The notes under the pieces: model-generated | Told to the model about the DNA's origin: nothing | Database searches by the model: none | Seen by the model: the letters and a program-made list of their open reading frames with translations, nothing else | In this document: in pieces, positions 36,501 to 46,477 of the stretch | Position numbering within the stretch: position 1 is the first letter of the stretch | Layout: every line of letters starts with the position of its first letter | Program-made: the position numbers and the translations under genes | Assembly: GCA_005408345.1 (NCBI GenBank) | Contig: SEMN01001355.1 | Span: 1-64,000 of the forward strand | DNA: 64,000 nucleotides | Reading direction: 5' to 3' | Source: Macquaria australasica | Lineage: Eukaryota; Chordata; Actinopteri; Centrarchiformes; Percichthyidae

Positions 36501-37586
36501 CTTTTCAGGGTAAGCTTTCTATGTTATTTCAGGTAAAGTGCCTCTGTTGTAATTTAACAACTAAACGTCCTGTGCAGACTTGTGTCTTCACGTGACTCCA
36601 CCATTAAGCAGTCTGACTTGAAAAAACAGGTTGCAATGAATTTAAAGTATAAGATTCAAAGCACTATCCTACAGTGTTCACTTGATGCTGTAGGGAAAAA
36701 CAGACTTTGTGTCACTAACTGATAAAGCCCTGAAGCCACAACTTTGCACATGTAACCTCATCAGCTGTTAAGGTTTGAGATGTGTGAATTTAAATGTTTA
36801 TCTAATGGCCAGCGAGAAAACATCCACCCCATCATGTGGGGGACAACACCACCTAAACAAACAAAAAGGAAATAGACCAACAACCAAATTGAAAGCACAA
36901 ACAGCTGAACCAACCACTGCGGACTGTACTGAATTCAGTACTTGTTTTCATGAGAGTTTGTGATGTCAGAGCCTTGATTTTAATTGATTGTTGTGATTAC
37001 ATGGGTGTAGTTGACCCTTTTCAACTGTCTGTTCATGAGGGCTGTACAGTTAACCATGATTCACTGACTTTCCTGCTTGTTACCCTGCCAATAATTCTGT
37101 TACAGTAGAAGCAATTTTAAGCAATACGATAAAAAAAGGTGGGTGGGGGCCATCCATTTCACTTGCACTTTGTAAAAGTAGATCAGGCATGTTTAGATCA
37201 AACTGGGACACATGGAACCAGAGTTCTGACGTTTATAAGATTTTATTGTTGCTCTTGAATAAACTACATTAAATGTTTCATGTTAGACTCTTTTTTTTTA
37301 CCAGTCTGGGTCATGAGTTTTGTGTTATTTCATTCCAGTCAAAAACTTAAAACCTGAAGTCAGTTGAGCAATTAAACCCTTTTCACAACATAAAGTGGAC
37401 AAAACGTTCCATTGTTGTTTGTGTTGAACTAAAATGTGCTAATGTGCTGGAATACATTTTGACAAAATGTCTTTGTCTGTCTCAGGGATGTCTAATCTAT
37501 ATCACACTTGCTTACTTTAATAAACTCTTTTGTACAGAACACAGCAGTTTTTTAGGGTTGGGGGCGGTAATTGGCTTGGTAAAATA
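36501..37586. other. dsg2 3' flank, no gene recognised
   Basis: AT-rich sequence. 36555-36660 is related to 55617-55740 (see the related entry there). A 62-codon frame at 36775 shows no motif. Confidence 0.5.
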
Positions 37587-38110
37587 ATTAAGATAAGATA
37601 AGATAAGCCTTTATTGTCCCACAGCGGGGAAATTTTTAGCGTTGCAGCAGCCAGCAAAAGTGTCATATATAGAATACAATAAAAATAAATAGAAAAATAG
37701 TCCTATACACAGTATAGACAGAAATAAATAATAGTGACTGAGTGCAGTTGTAAGTATGAACAAATAGATAAGATAAAAATATTGCACATATATAATATAC
37801 ATGTATATGAAAAATATTTCACAGCAACATATGAAGTAGATAACATCATGAATACAATATATGTATGAAGATAATGCACAGCAGTAGATGAAGTATAGTA
37901 GTGAATAGTCTGCACACTGACAGTCAAGTGTAGATTACCGGGAGTTGTACTGATTATAGAGTCTGACAGCAGCAGGCAGAAAGGACCTACGGTACCTCTC
38001 CTTCAGACACCGCGGGTGGAGCAGCCGGTCGCTGAAGGAGCTGCCCAGTGCTGAAAGAGTGACATGTAGGGGGTGGGTGGCAATTAGTGTTTGAAGGTAA
38101 GAACACACCC
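37587..38110 (-). mobile_element. Rex1-like LINE, 3' end only
   Basis: (GATAA)n at 37590-37608, then a GGGGAAATTTTTAGCG 3' UTR and a reverse-strand frame containing LKERYRRSFLPAAVRLYNQY. The same C-terminus is encoded at 60170-60240, so this is the same subfamily as 57425-60614, heavily 5'-truncated. Confidence 0.85.
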
Positions 38111-38340
38111 TGGAGGAAAGAAGACGATCGAAAAAGAGTATGCACAGGGCAGAGTATACCATCTCAAAGGACAATTCATTTCAGAAAGATTTGCATATTA
38201 TCCCAGCCATCTTACACTGGTACCCTGCCCCATTTCACAATGACTGGAACATTTTACTTCTGAATTATAAGCCATCAACTAGCTATGTGTCAAAATACCT
38301 CATTGTTCTGCTGAGTGCTTACTGAATGGCCTGGTAGTCC
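38111..38340 (+). repeat. Repeat shared with 55755-55990
   Basis: About 230 bases run in parallel with 55755-55990 (ATTCATTTCAGAAAGATTTG, CCCAGCCATCTTACACTGG and on to TGAGTGCTTACTG). The wording also resembles the last part of an L2-type reverse transcriptase frame (leucine-histidine-tryptophan region), so it may be a very old LINE piece. Confidence 0.6.
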
Positions 38341-39026
38341 CTTCAGATAAGTGGAGTACAGTGGCCCTGAGGGTTAAAACACAACATTTCACATAACAAC
38401 ATTTCACATAACACAACATTTCAGATTATGGAAAGGGAGGGACAACACTTTCTTTGTGATTGGACAGAATCCAAGTAAATTCAGAGTTTATTCAATGGAT
38501 GTGTTCGTTTTTTACTACTGCTTAAGCACGATTTTGAAAACAGCTAATTTTGTCAAAACACTACACACAATTCACACAACCACACACAAGTAGCAATTAT
38601 GTCATCGTATGGCACACACATGGTTCATTCTGTTTGAAGCAGTTTCACACTGCTATACTAAACACTTTTAACATTTCTACTTTTCTAATGATATAGTCTG
38701 GGTTTGATTTTTTCAGGAGGTATTGTTAGAGTAAAGTACGTGTATATATTGACCAAACACAACACACAAGACCTGAGGCCTGTACTATGAAGCAAGTTCA
38801 ACATAACCAGGATGTCTTTTCGTTATCTGGCTTCACTAAGGCTAACAACCGCGATCACGCTAAGCGGTCACACGACGGAGGTTATCAAGTCAACCCAGGG
38901 TTTCCCAATCTAGCCATGAGCGTGTTCACATAATAGGGGCGGTGTTTGCAGTATATGACCAATCACAAACATGACAAGTGTACTGGCAGCAGTGCGACAT
39001 ACTTTACCAACGAAGAGCAAACTATA
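38341..39026. other. Intergenic, no gene recognised
   Basis: AT-rich with a short local repeat of ACAACATTTCACATA near 38382-38425. No coding sequence. Confidence 0.5.
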
Positions 39027-39956
39027 ATACAGTTTTTGCCAATTTCTTACACACTGAAAGTGAATGCTTTGACAAAAGCATCAAAACCTTTAACTTTTGT
39101 AACCATGCCTTAAACAAAGGCACCAAAAGTACAAACATATTTTCTGCTTTGCACTTTGTTTGCAAATCTGCAAAACATTTTTGCATAACACTACACATTG
39201 TTTTTCACATTAGACACTTCGTTCAAGAATGAAATCTCTTGCAATCATTGGGAAAATACTTATATTCAAAATGCAAAACATACCTGAAATTGGCAACACA
39301 CACACATGAAAACACTTATACACTAAATGAACACCAATCAGTCTGAGCCTTAGCACTACAAATAGACCTCAGGTAAGCTCACCTCTTCTGTGAGAACTTT
39401 GCAAACTTGCAGGCAGTGAAAGTGAGGGGGAAAGGGAGAGGAGTAGGAGGACAAGAACAAAGAAGGGGACCAGGCAATAGATGGAAACACATATCCAATA
39501 TTGTATTGATTACTTTTCTTTGTGTTTTGTTGTTGTATACATCTGCAATGGCAAAAAAATAGGTTGAATATATTTTTTTTCTGAAGCCTTTCTATTTTTG
39601 TGTTCATTGAAGTGTGAGTAGATGTACAGTACTGGAACAATGTTTCACAGAAGTCTGTGTTAGAAAATTAAAAAGGTATACAAATTACTAAAGACAGCAG
39701 TTTTATTTTTATAAAGTACATCAGTGTGTTGTTGCTGCTTTGAAAGAGTAATTTACAAGGTGCATGTGTGTATCAGTTTGTTGCAAAAATGCCATTTTGA
39801 AAAAGGATTGTTAGGTTTTGATTGCAGAGTTTCATTTTGACATGGAAGTGAGATGTTTGTCTCCAAGTGTTATGTCTTATTTGGCATGTGTGTAGAGTTT
39901 TGACATGATGAGCCAAATTCCGCAACAAGTGCGTAAGCAATCGGCAAAAACTGTAT
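39027..39956. mobile_element. Tc1/mariner-type non-autonomous element (about 930 bp)
   Basis: Inverted ends ATACAGTTTTTGCCAATTTC and its reverse counterpart GCAATCGGCAAAAACTGTAT at 39937-39956, each flanked by TA, the Tc1/mariner target. The TIR wording is shared with the element at 40117-40463, which retains transposase sequence. No coding capacity remains here. Confidence 0.7.
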
Positions 39957-40116
39957 TAGAGAAACACGAAGAAGTTAAACACATCATCCAGGCTAAAAGC
40001 AACACAGCTGCAGCTGCCAAAACAGGAAAGACAGCTGGCAAAATATCGTCAACTGTGTGAATGCATAAATTAAGAAGCTTATAATAGCATTGCACCGTCA
40101 TTAGTGTTCCATTAAA

Positions 40117-40463
40117 TTATAGTTTTTTTTACCATTGCTTACACACTAAAATTAAAAATAACACAGTTAGTGAAACCTGACTCTCAAGGGTGCAAAACCT
40201 CAGCCCAGATCTACACTTGTCTACAGAGGGATACATTGTCATCTGGGACAATCTGTCTTTCCACCAATCTGCTCTGGTTCAAATCTGGTTTCATCAGCAT
40301 CCACAATTTTAAAAAAACATTCCATAACCCCATTGAGGAGTTTTTTTCAGCATGGTGGTGGAAGGATTACGATCTCCATGTCAGGACCTCTGTGTCTAAT
40401 GTAGAGAAGTGGGATCAGTGTTTTGCAATTGTAGTGTGTAAGCAATCGACAAAAACTGTATTA
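40117..40463 (+). mobile_element. Tc1/mariner-type element with transposase relic
   Basis: The ends are inverted versions of TTGCTTACACACT and AGTGTGTAAGCAATCGACAA. The interior encodes, in shifted frames, VIWDNLSFHQSALV and NPIEEFFSAWWWKDYDLH, the second-aspartate and glutamate regions of a DDE transposase of the Tc1/mariner/IS630 group. Most of the N-terminal half is missing, so it is an internal-deletion derivative. It probably belongs to the family that mobilised 39027-39956. Confidence 0.75.
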
Positions 40464-40595
40464 GAGAAATAAAAGAAAAGTAAGGTAGCAGTACCTGCAG
40501 TACCCATCGGCGAGATGATGCACATGCGCGAGTGAACATGCCTGCAAGTAACGTCGGGTGGTTTGTTAAATTGCAGGAGATTTAAAGTATTAAAC

Positions 40596-41028
40596 CAGGG
40601 GTTCTCAAACTTACTCAGAGGGCCACATCTGCTTTTTATCAAGGTCAGAGGTCCGGAACGAATTCACACAAATTCACAAATTCTCCGGTGTAACATTACT
40701 CCGTAAACTCGGCAGCAAGAACACACAGCACTCTTTCCTGCAGTTAACGTCGCCATGACAACGATGTCAACGCTAGGGAGATTTAAGCCAGATTAAAACC
40801 ACATTCATCTGGGGACAGGATAGCTGTGAATTATCTTCAGCTATACTGTATATTCAATGTCACTAACAATTTATTGATCAATGTATGCATGTATGTATGC
40901 ATGTCAAAATAGAAAACGTTACACTTCATAACGTAGCCTTTTGTATTCATAACACGAGGTATGGGCTGACTGATTGACTTGCTGTTCGGACCAGATGCGG
41001 ACCGAGGTCCGGACTTTGAGAAGTCCTG
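40596..41028. mobile_element. hAT-type non-autonomous element (433 bp)
   Basis: It starts CAGGGGTTCTCAAACT and ends AGTTTGAGAAC-like (GACTTTGAGAAGTCCTG), imperfect inverted ends of hAT type. The flanks carry an exact 8-bp duplication, TATTAAAC, at 40588-40595 and 41029-41036. No coding capacity. Confidence 0.88.
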
Positions 41029-41246
41029 TATTAAACTATCGCTCAGTGCATCGATTGGGAGTCTACAGTTTTTTTAGGTCAATCAGTCCGAAGCATACTG
41101 GTTTTTGTCTTTTGCCTGAGCGTATTTCATTCAGCTTCCCCAGTCTCTGTTTAATGGGGGACAGCATGCCCAAGCCAACGACTGATTGGAACTGACGTGC
41201 TCAGGTGAACGTATTGTCTCATTTCCGGTTGCCGGTGTTTCTGGTT

Positions 41247-41339
41247 GCAAATTTTGCTGCTCCAGCTAAACCCAGTTAATTTTGATATTTTCTTTACTAT
41301 AGCGGTTAATTACCGGCTATACATTTAAGGATACACTAG
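41247..41339 (+). mobile_element. 5' end of split L2 copy 2
   Basis: The stretch around AACCCAGTTAATTTT, ACTATAGCGGTTAATTACC and TACACTAG matches the reverse complement of 24440-24525, the 5' end of L2 copy 1. In copy 1 this runs straight on into TTTAAGCACTCAT; here the two halves are 5 kb apart (41339 and 46348). Confidence 0.8.
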
Positions 41340-41405
41340 CTCCCAGTAGGGCGTGGGCTGACACTTGGCACACATTTGAATCGGTTTCCCAAACAGCAAA
41401 TCCCT

Positions 41406-41588
41406 TCCACCGCCCCCCCTGTCAGAAAGCGGCCCCTTTGTCATCCCCCCCTGTCAGAAAGGGGCCCCTTTGTCATTCCCCCTTTGTCATCCCCCCCTGT
41501 CAGAAAGCGGCCCCTTTGTCATCCCCCCCTGTCAGAAAGCGCCCCTTTGTCATCCCCCCCCTGTCAGAAAGCAGCCCCTTTGTCAATT
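41406..41588. repeat. C-rich minisatellite
   Basis: About six imperfect units of CCCCCCTGTCAGAAAGCGGC plus CCCTTTGTCAT (28-31 bp). Any reading frame through it is an accident of repetition. Confidence 0.9.
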
Positions 41589-41670
41589 TGATAATTGTGA
41601 AACAAATACGTCCCCGTTTGTCAGCACGCCAAACATCAAGCGGTTTCCCGAACGTCAAAATCGCGAGGGA

Positions 41671-42430
41671 TAGAGCAGCGTTCATGGCTGGCTGTGGATG
41701 TGATTCACTACCTCCAGAGATTTCAGGGGCTCATCAGCTTAGCCTTCCCGGCAGAGAGTGTGCGATCCTCTGCCTAAAACTCGCTGAGCAACGGCCTATG
41801 GAGGACCGTGATTTTTTATTTTATTTTAAATTTAATTCAGCAGGGGGGGAGAGCTTCAGTGTTATGCGCAAAGGATAGAGCAGTGTTCATGGCTGGCTGT
41901 GGATGTGATTCACTACCTCCAGAGATTTCAGGGGCTCATCAGCTTAGCCTTCCCGGCAGAGAGTGTGCGATCCTCTGCATAAAACTCGCTGAGCAACGGC
42001 CTATGGAGGACCGTGATTTTTTATTTTATTTTAATTCAGCAGGGGGGGGAGAGCTTCAGTGTTATGCGCAAAGGATAGAGCAGCGTTTATGGCTGGCTGT
42101 GGATGTGATTCACTACCTCCAGAGATTTCAGGGGCTCATCAGCTTAGCCTTCCCGGCAGAGAGTGTGCGATCCTCTGCATAAAACTCGCTGAGCAACGGC
42201 CTATGGAGGACCGTGATTTTTTATTTTATTTTAATTTAATTCAGCAGGGGGGGAGAGCTTCAGTGTTATGCGCAAAGGATAGAGCAGCGTTCATGGCTGG
42301 CTGTGGATGTGATTCACTACCTCCAGAGATTTCAGGGGCTCATCAGCTTAGCCTTCCCGGCAGAGAGTGTGCGATCCTCTGCATAAAACTCGCTGAGCAA
42401 CGGCCTATGGAGGACCGTGATTTTTGATTT
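41671..42430. repeat. 200-bp tandem repeat, about 3.75 units
   Basis: Units start at 41671, 41876, 42076 and 42280 (spacings 205, 200, 204). They are nearly identical and differ mainly in the length of the TTTATTTTATTT and G-run parts. The central CCTCCAGAGAT ... CCCGGCAGA segment is a diverged version of the 80-bp inverted arms at 42536 and 45765, so the array probably grew from the element's own end sequence. Confidence 0.92.
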
Positions 42431-42535
42431 AATACGGTGCCCTGGAACTGGCTGATGGGCAGAGGGGCCCGTGTGTCACGGGCTCACCCCGGTCTCATGG
42501 AACTGGCTGACGCGCAGAGGGGCCCGTGCGTCACG

Positions 42536-42615
42536 GGCTATGAACGCGCTTCACAGCCTCCAGAGATGTCAGCTGCGCTTTAGCAGAGACAGCCCGGCAG
42601 ACAGTGCGTCTCCCG
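42536..42615 (+). repeat. Left inverted arm of the recombinase element
   Basis: 80 bases beginning GGCTATGAACGCGCTTCACA. The reverse complement of 45765-45844 matches it with about six differences. Confidence 0.88.
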
Positions 42616-42722
42616 TGCGGAGGGCGGGTGAAGTGAGTAAGCAGGACACCGACCAAACGGTTTATAAGATTTACTACGGCAACAGCGGCAAAAGCAAAGA
42701 AACTTTATTCATTTTAATTCCT

Positions 42723-42896
42723 TTATTTTTGTGTATCATTATTGCCGCTAGAGTCTTTTTTTTCAGCCCCGAGCGCTGCTCTCCTGGTCCCGCGGGACCG
42801 GACAGCTGGTCCGTGGGCAGCTTTCAGTCTGTCGCCCAAGGGGCTGATGAGTACCACCGCCTTCTTGCACCGCTCCGTGGCTCTCCTTGTCGGCGT
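42723..42896 (-). CDS. Recombinase exon 7: C-terminal tail
   Basis: Acceptor TCCTCACCAG, 57 codons and TAA. Basic tail TPTRRATERCKKAVVLISP. If the previous intron is not removed, the protein ends a few residues after the exon 6 donor at CPVF. Confidence 0.65.
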   Translation of the reverse strand, partial: TPTRRATERCKKAVVLISPLGDRLKAAHGPAVRSRGTRRAALGAEKKDSSGNNDTQK

Positions 42897-45344
42897 CTGG
42901 TGAGGAAACAAACACACACCCAGTGAGAGAAGCATCAAGATCGGCCAGGCCTCCACTTTATATACGGGACAAAATAATTTAAAATACGGGACAAAATAGA
43001 CCGATGCTTACGCTCTCTGTCCCGGGGGTCACGGAGGTGGAGGCAGCGGGGGGGCTGCTGGATGATGTGGCCTCTTCGAAACGACGGCGCATCTGCCTGG
43101 ACTGCGCAACATCCAGGTTCAGAGCGTAAAACTTGTCCGCGGTGGAGGTGTTGTGGCACATGAATGTGGCCATCTTGTCTCTGACCTCCGCCGAATGTAC
43201 ATTCTTGGCCTGCGAGACGGTGGTGGAGGAGGGGGACTCGTAAAGATCGCTACTGCCGGCAAAGGTTAAACTGAGGTGGGCACCGCCGTGGCGCAGTGCG
43301 ACTCACGTGTGCGGAGACGGCGGTCCTGAGGTCGATGAAGCTGGGCTTTCCCGGCAATCCCATCTCCGCCCAGGCACCCTGCATGTATCGAACGAGATTC
43401 CGTGCCGGCCCTATTCCAGCCGCAAACAACACGCGATCAGACGTGGGCCTGCAGCGCTCGCGCAGCTCCAGCCACGTCTCCAGCCACTCGTATTCTTCGG
43501 GCCGGAAAAAAATCTGGGCCGCCCCGAAGTCCCTGCTGGTCTTGTGGTTGCTGACCTGCAATGCGGAGGGGGGGGGGAGAGAAATACATTAAATTAAATT
43601 AAATTAAATAAAAAAAAAAAAAAAAAACACACATTTAGACGCCCCGTCAGATCGAACTCAAATTTCGGGCACACGTCAGCGGAGACCCCCGTACTTACCG
43701 AGACCACAAAGCCCTCGGCGGACCGGTCGCCGGTGGTCTTCGCTGCTTCCACTTCCTCCACCGTCATGTTGGTCAGGACTCCGGGACGGTGCCCGTAGAT
43801 GCATGCCACAAACGCTGAGAAGTATCCGTAGAAGCTATACCTCAGCGCTTGTGAGCCGTTCTTCTTCATTTCATCTGAGCAGAGGACACGCCAAAAGTAA
43901 GCCACCTCAGAGATGCATTTACCCGCCCGCCCGCCCGGGCTAAACAGCCGGTTACATACCCAGCAGTGCGGGGATTCGTGCCCCAGCCGTGTCCCGGCAC
44001 TTTTTCAGGCTATCCCTGGAGACGACCTTCGCCATCTTCTCCGCCTTCACCTGCATTTGGTGCAGGACCACCTTTTTTGTGATGTTGGTGAGGGCCGATT
44101 TGACGTCTCTCACCACGCCAGTCAGCTGGGCCTGGGACAGGCGGCAGAGGGGAGGGGGGGTCTCCTTCATATATTGGAGGAATTGGTACACGTTTCTCAT
44201 ATAAAAGTTCGCCGTTGTCACCGCCTTGCCCGTAGTCAGGAGATGGGAGGACCATCTGTTAAATTAAAAAAAAGAAAAAAGAAAAAAAGCACAAAGCACA
44301 AGGTCAGGGACCACGGGCCGGGCAGCAACCCGAGAAATGATTATGAAAGCCGGTCACACTCACTTTCTGATCTGGGCCCCGTCATCCAGAAACATCCAGC
44401 TGCGTAGGTTGCGTTTTCCCGTGGCCATGAAATAAACAAAAGACTTCACGCGGCTCACCTTGGAGTAGGCGTTTTCGAGATGCTTGGTAGAAGGGCAGAT
44501 TCCCTCCTGGTAATGTTGGTAATCCTCCAAGTAACTCGCAATGTATTTGGGGAAGATCAGATGGCGCAGACCTGGCATTCTTCCACTACTTTGGATGAGC
44601 CCGCGCACGACTCCTTCCTTCGGTCTTTTGGTCAGCGATGGCCCGCTGTAATCCCCCTCCTCACCCGATCCTTTCTCCTCCTCCTCCTCCACCACCACCA
44701 CAGCCCGTTCCTCCTCTGCGGCCCGTTCCCCCTCCTCCTCCTCCTCATCATCATCATCCGCCACCCCCTGCAGCAGATCCGTCCGCTCTGTCACCACGCC
44801 GGACTCAGGCGTTCTGCGACCGGAGACGGCCTGTGACAGCCGCCTGTATTTTTTCCGGAGGTCGGCCAGTTCCATAACCAGCCTCTGGTTCTTCCTCCAC
44901 CTCTCCGTGCATCCCGGGTCGCTGCACGTGGGCGGCCGCGGCTCTTCCTGCACCCGGCATGCTCAAACGCGCGTCATCGCCCTCCTCTCGTGCCACCAGG
45001 TCCAAGCCGGAGACCATGGCAGGTGAGGGGGTTTTGGCACGGAGCCCATCCAGGAGGGCGATAGTTTTATTGCTCCTTACCCTATTTAAGTGGACCTCCA
45101 CCTCTTCTTTGCTGAGCTCCGGGTGGCTTTCCCTCAGGTGCCTGTCCAGTCTCGTGCTTTTGTACGCGCATCCAGAGACCGGACAGGCAAGGTCCCTGAT
45201 GTTTACCCTTCGGGCGGCGTGGTTTAGGAGAATCCTCCGCTCATCCAGGTTCGCCACATTGTGTGTCCGTCTGAAGTGATTGGACAGTGCCGCAAAAGCC
45301 TTGAAACAGAGAGGGCAGGTGGAGGACTTCTTTGGAAGTGTCAT
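42723..45344 (-). CDS. C2H2 zinc-finger tyrosine recombinase (seven exons)
   Basis: Exons on the reverse strand: 45344-45015, 44947-44364, 44255-43960, 43874-43699, 43555-43307, 43209-43012, 42896-42723; 668 residues. All internal phases agree and no stop interrupts the frame. Residues 1-110 hold two C2H2 fingers (CPLCFKAFAALSNHFRRTH; CPVSGCAYKST...RHLRESH). A third CxxxxC motif and a long Asp/Glu run follow. The C-terminal half looks like a tyrosine-recombinase core: YGHRPGVLTNM (first Arg), SVSNHKTSRDFGAAQ (Lys), PSFIDLRTAVSAH (second Arg; the usual His three residues before it is Ile), FMCHNTSTADKFYALN (His and Tyr nucleophile). It probably cuts and joins DNA at the element ends. The first intron is only 67 bases with a weak donor (ATG|GTCTCC), so it could instead be a frameshift. 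The closest named group is Crypton-like; no search was made. Confidence 0.78.
43012..43209 (-). CDS. Recombinase exon 6: catalytic histidine and tyrosine
   Basis: Acceptor GTCTCGCAG, donor GTAAGC, phase 0 both ends, 66 codons. Encodes AKNVHSAEVRDKMATFMCHN and TADKFYALN; Tyr in FYAL is the likely nucleophile. Confidence 0.85.
43307..43555 (-). CDS. Recombinase exon 5: lysine and second arginine
   Basis: Acceptor GCATTGCAG, donor GTGAGT, phase 0 both ends, 83 codons. Encodes SNHKTSRDFGAAQIFF and MGLPGKPSFIDLRTAVSAH. Confidence 0.85.
43699..43874 (-). CDS. Recombinase exon 4: first catalytic arginine
   Basis: Acceptor CTCTGCTCAG, donor GTAAGT, phase 1 in and phase 0 out. Encodes FYGYFSAFVACIYGHRPGVL; the Arg in GHRPG is the likely first catalytic residue. 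Confidence 0.85.
43960..44255 (-). CDS. Recombinase exon 3: N-terminal (SAM-like) part of the core
   Basis: Acceptor TTTTTTAACAG, donor GTATGT, phase 2 in and phase 1 out. Encodes TANFYMRNVYQFLQYMKETP and IPALLG. This helical part would contact the DNA arm, by analogy with tyrosine recombinases. Confidence 0.8.
44364..44947 (-). CDS. Recombinase exon 2: acidic linker and start of the core
   Basis: Follows GGGTGCAG. Encodes PPTCSDPGC, a long acidic run with DDDDEEEEEGE, then PGLRHLIFPKYIASYLEDYQ and YSKVSRVKSFVYFM. Donor GTGAGT; phase 2 out. Confidence 0.78.
45015..45344 (-). CDS. Recombinase exon 1: C2H2 fingers
   Basis: Starts MTLPKKSSTCPLCFKAF. 110 codons if spliced at 45015/45014. Without splicing the frame stays open to 44805 but loses the match to the next part. 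A TATA-like CATATAAGAG lies on the same strand near 45481-45490. Confidence 0.7.
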
Positions 45345-45480
45345 TGCTGAAGAAAAAAAAAGCGATTAGACCGCTGTGATAAACGTGCAATTTCCCACCG
45401 AAATCGGGGAGAAGAGAAACACAACCTACCTCCAGCGTGTTCTGTGGAAAATGAGGGAAAACCAAAGCCGAAACTTCACT

Positions 45481-45490
45481 CTTATATGCG
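45481..45490 (-). promoter_or_regulatory. TATA-like box of the recombinase gene
   Basis: Reverse strand reads CGCATATAAG about 140 bases before the ATG at 45344. Position fits a core promoter with a short 5' UTR; not proven. Confidence 0.4.
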
Positions 45491-45764
45491 GAGTGAATTT
45501 CCAAATCCGGCTGGAGACTGTCTGTGACTGGCTGAGACCAGAGACAAAGGTGAAACCGTTTGCCATTTGGCGTGCAGATAATTGAGCCGTTGCAGGCCAC
45601 CACGTGAGCAAAAAACACGCCCTCGTTGGCCTCACGTGAGACAGGAACGATGCCTCTATCCTGGGCAGATAATTCTGAAGCACCCCCTGAATAATAACTA
45701 AAAATAAATAATGATGATAATAATCACAGTTCTCCACAGGCCGTGTCTCGCCGCGTTTTGCGCC

Positions 45765-45844
45765 CGGGAGACGCACTGCCTGCTGGCCTGTCTCTGCTAA
45801 AGCGCCGCTGACATCTCTGGAGGTTGTGAAGCGCGTTCACAGCC
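45765..45844 (-). repeat. Right inverted arm of the recombinase element
   Basis: Reverse complement begins GGCTGTGAACGCGCTTCACA and pairs with 42536-42615. It lies about 420 bases upstream of the recombinase ATG. Confidence 0.88.
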
Positions 45845-46347
45845 ATCTCTCCAAAGGAACGTAATGTCCGGCGATGACAGGCCGTCCCCGGGGCGGACAT
45901 CCGCATACAGCCGTGCGTAATTTCCTCCGGCAGACCATCCAGCCCTTAGATTAAGTCCAACAGCCCCATCCACAAACACCGGGCACTCGCACAGCCTCTC
46001 CCCGGCGATGACAGGCCGTCCCCGGGCGCACTTCCTCCGGGCTGTTCAACCACCTCTGGGGCCTACACGCAGCACCTTGCACACCGGTCGAACCGGCGGA
46101 CCCACACTTAAGCACCCCCCCCACCCTCCAGACAGTTAGCCGCAGCCACACGCGTTCCGTGGTCCTGGTAGGCTGCATTGTACTTAGAATTTTAAAAACA
46201 CTGCTTAATAGAATGAAGCGTGGTACCAGGACAGCATAGTACCAGGACCGCGTAGTACCAGGACCACGTACTCTCTGCCACAGCGCCCTGGGCTTGGGAG
46301 ATCTGCCGGGCAGATCCGCTGCCAGCAGCCCGACTTCCCTTCCTCTG
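45845..46347. other. GC-rich right part of the recombinase element
   Basis: No gene. GGCGATGACAGGCCGTCCCC occurs twice (45871 and 46002) and TACCAGGAC occurs three times in 46221-46265, so the region is built of small direct repeats. It ends at TTTAAGCACTCAT, where the L2 resumes. Confidence 0.6.
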
Positions 46348-46477
46348 TTTAAGCACTCATATCTCTCTCCTGTTAGCGACTTTCCGCTAATCCCACAGTT
46401 GTTTACACGCTAGTTAGTTGCTACTTTAGCTAAGTTAGCGATGGCGTCTCTCTCTCTCCTTCTCCCTCTCTTGCTCG

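Larger units (their letters stand above)
41340..46347 (-). mobile_element. Tyrosine-recombinase transposon (Crypton-like, unnamed) inserted in an L2
   Basis: About 5 kb that is absent from the uninterrupted L2 copy 1, so both edges are known to within some 10 bases. Contents: a C-rich minisatellite, four units of a 200-bp tandem repeat, an 80-bp inverted arm, a seven-exon antisense gene for a C2H2-tyrosine recombinase, the second inverted arm, and a GC-rich right part. No reverse transcriptase, DDE domain or obvious target duplication. Tyrosine-recombinase DNA elements of animals are called Cryptons; they usually lack terminal repeats, so the arms are unusual. That all 5 kb is one element is inference; parts could be separate insertions. 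Confidence 0.7.

Noticed and set aside
36775..36963. 62-codon frame in the dsg2 3' flank
   Set aside because: No motif, no splice or start context, AT-rich surroundings.
41438..42427. Repeated open frames of about 120-146 codons
   Set aside because: They are translations of the C-rich minisatellite and the 200-bp tandem repeat; unit lengths near multiples of three keep them open by chance.
41406..42430. CRISPR-like array
   Set aside because: Repeats are directly adjacent without unique spacers, in a vertebrate genome; these are mini- and satellite repeats.
43913..44407. 164-codon + strand frame in the recombinase element
   Set aside because: Antisense shadow of recombinase exon 3 and parts of its introns; the minus-strand exons have matching phases and conserved motifs.
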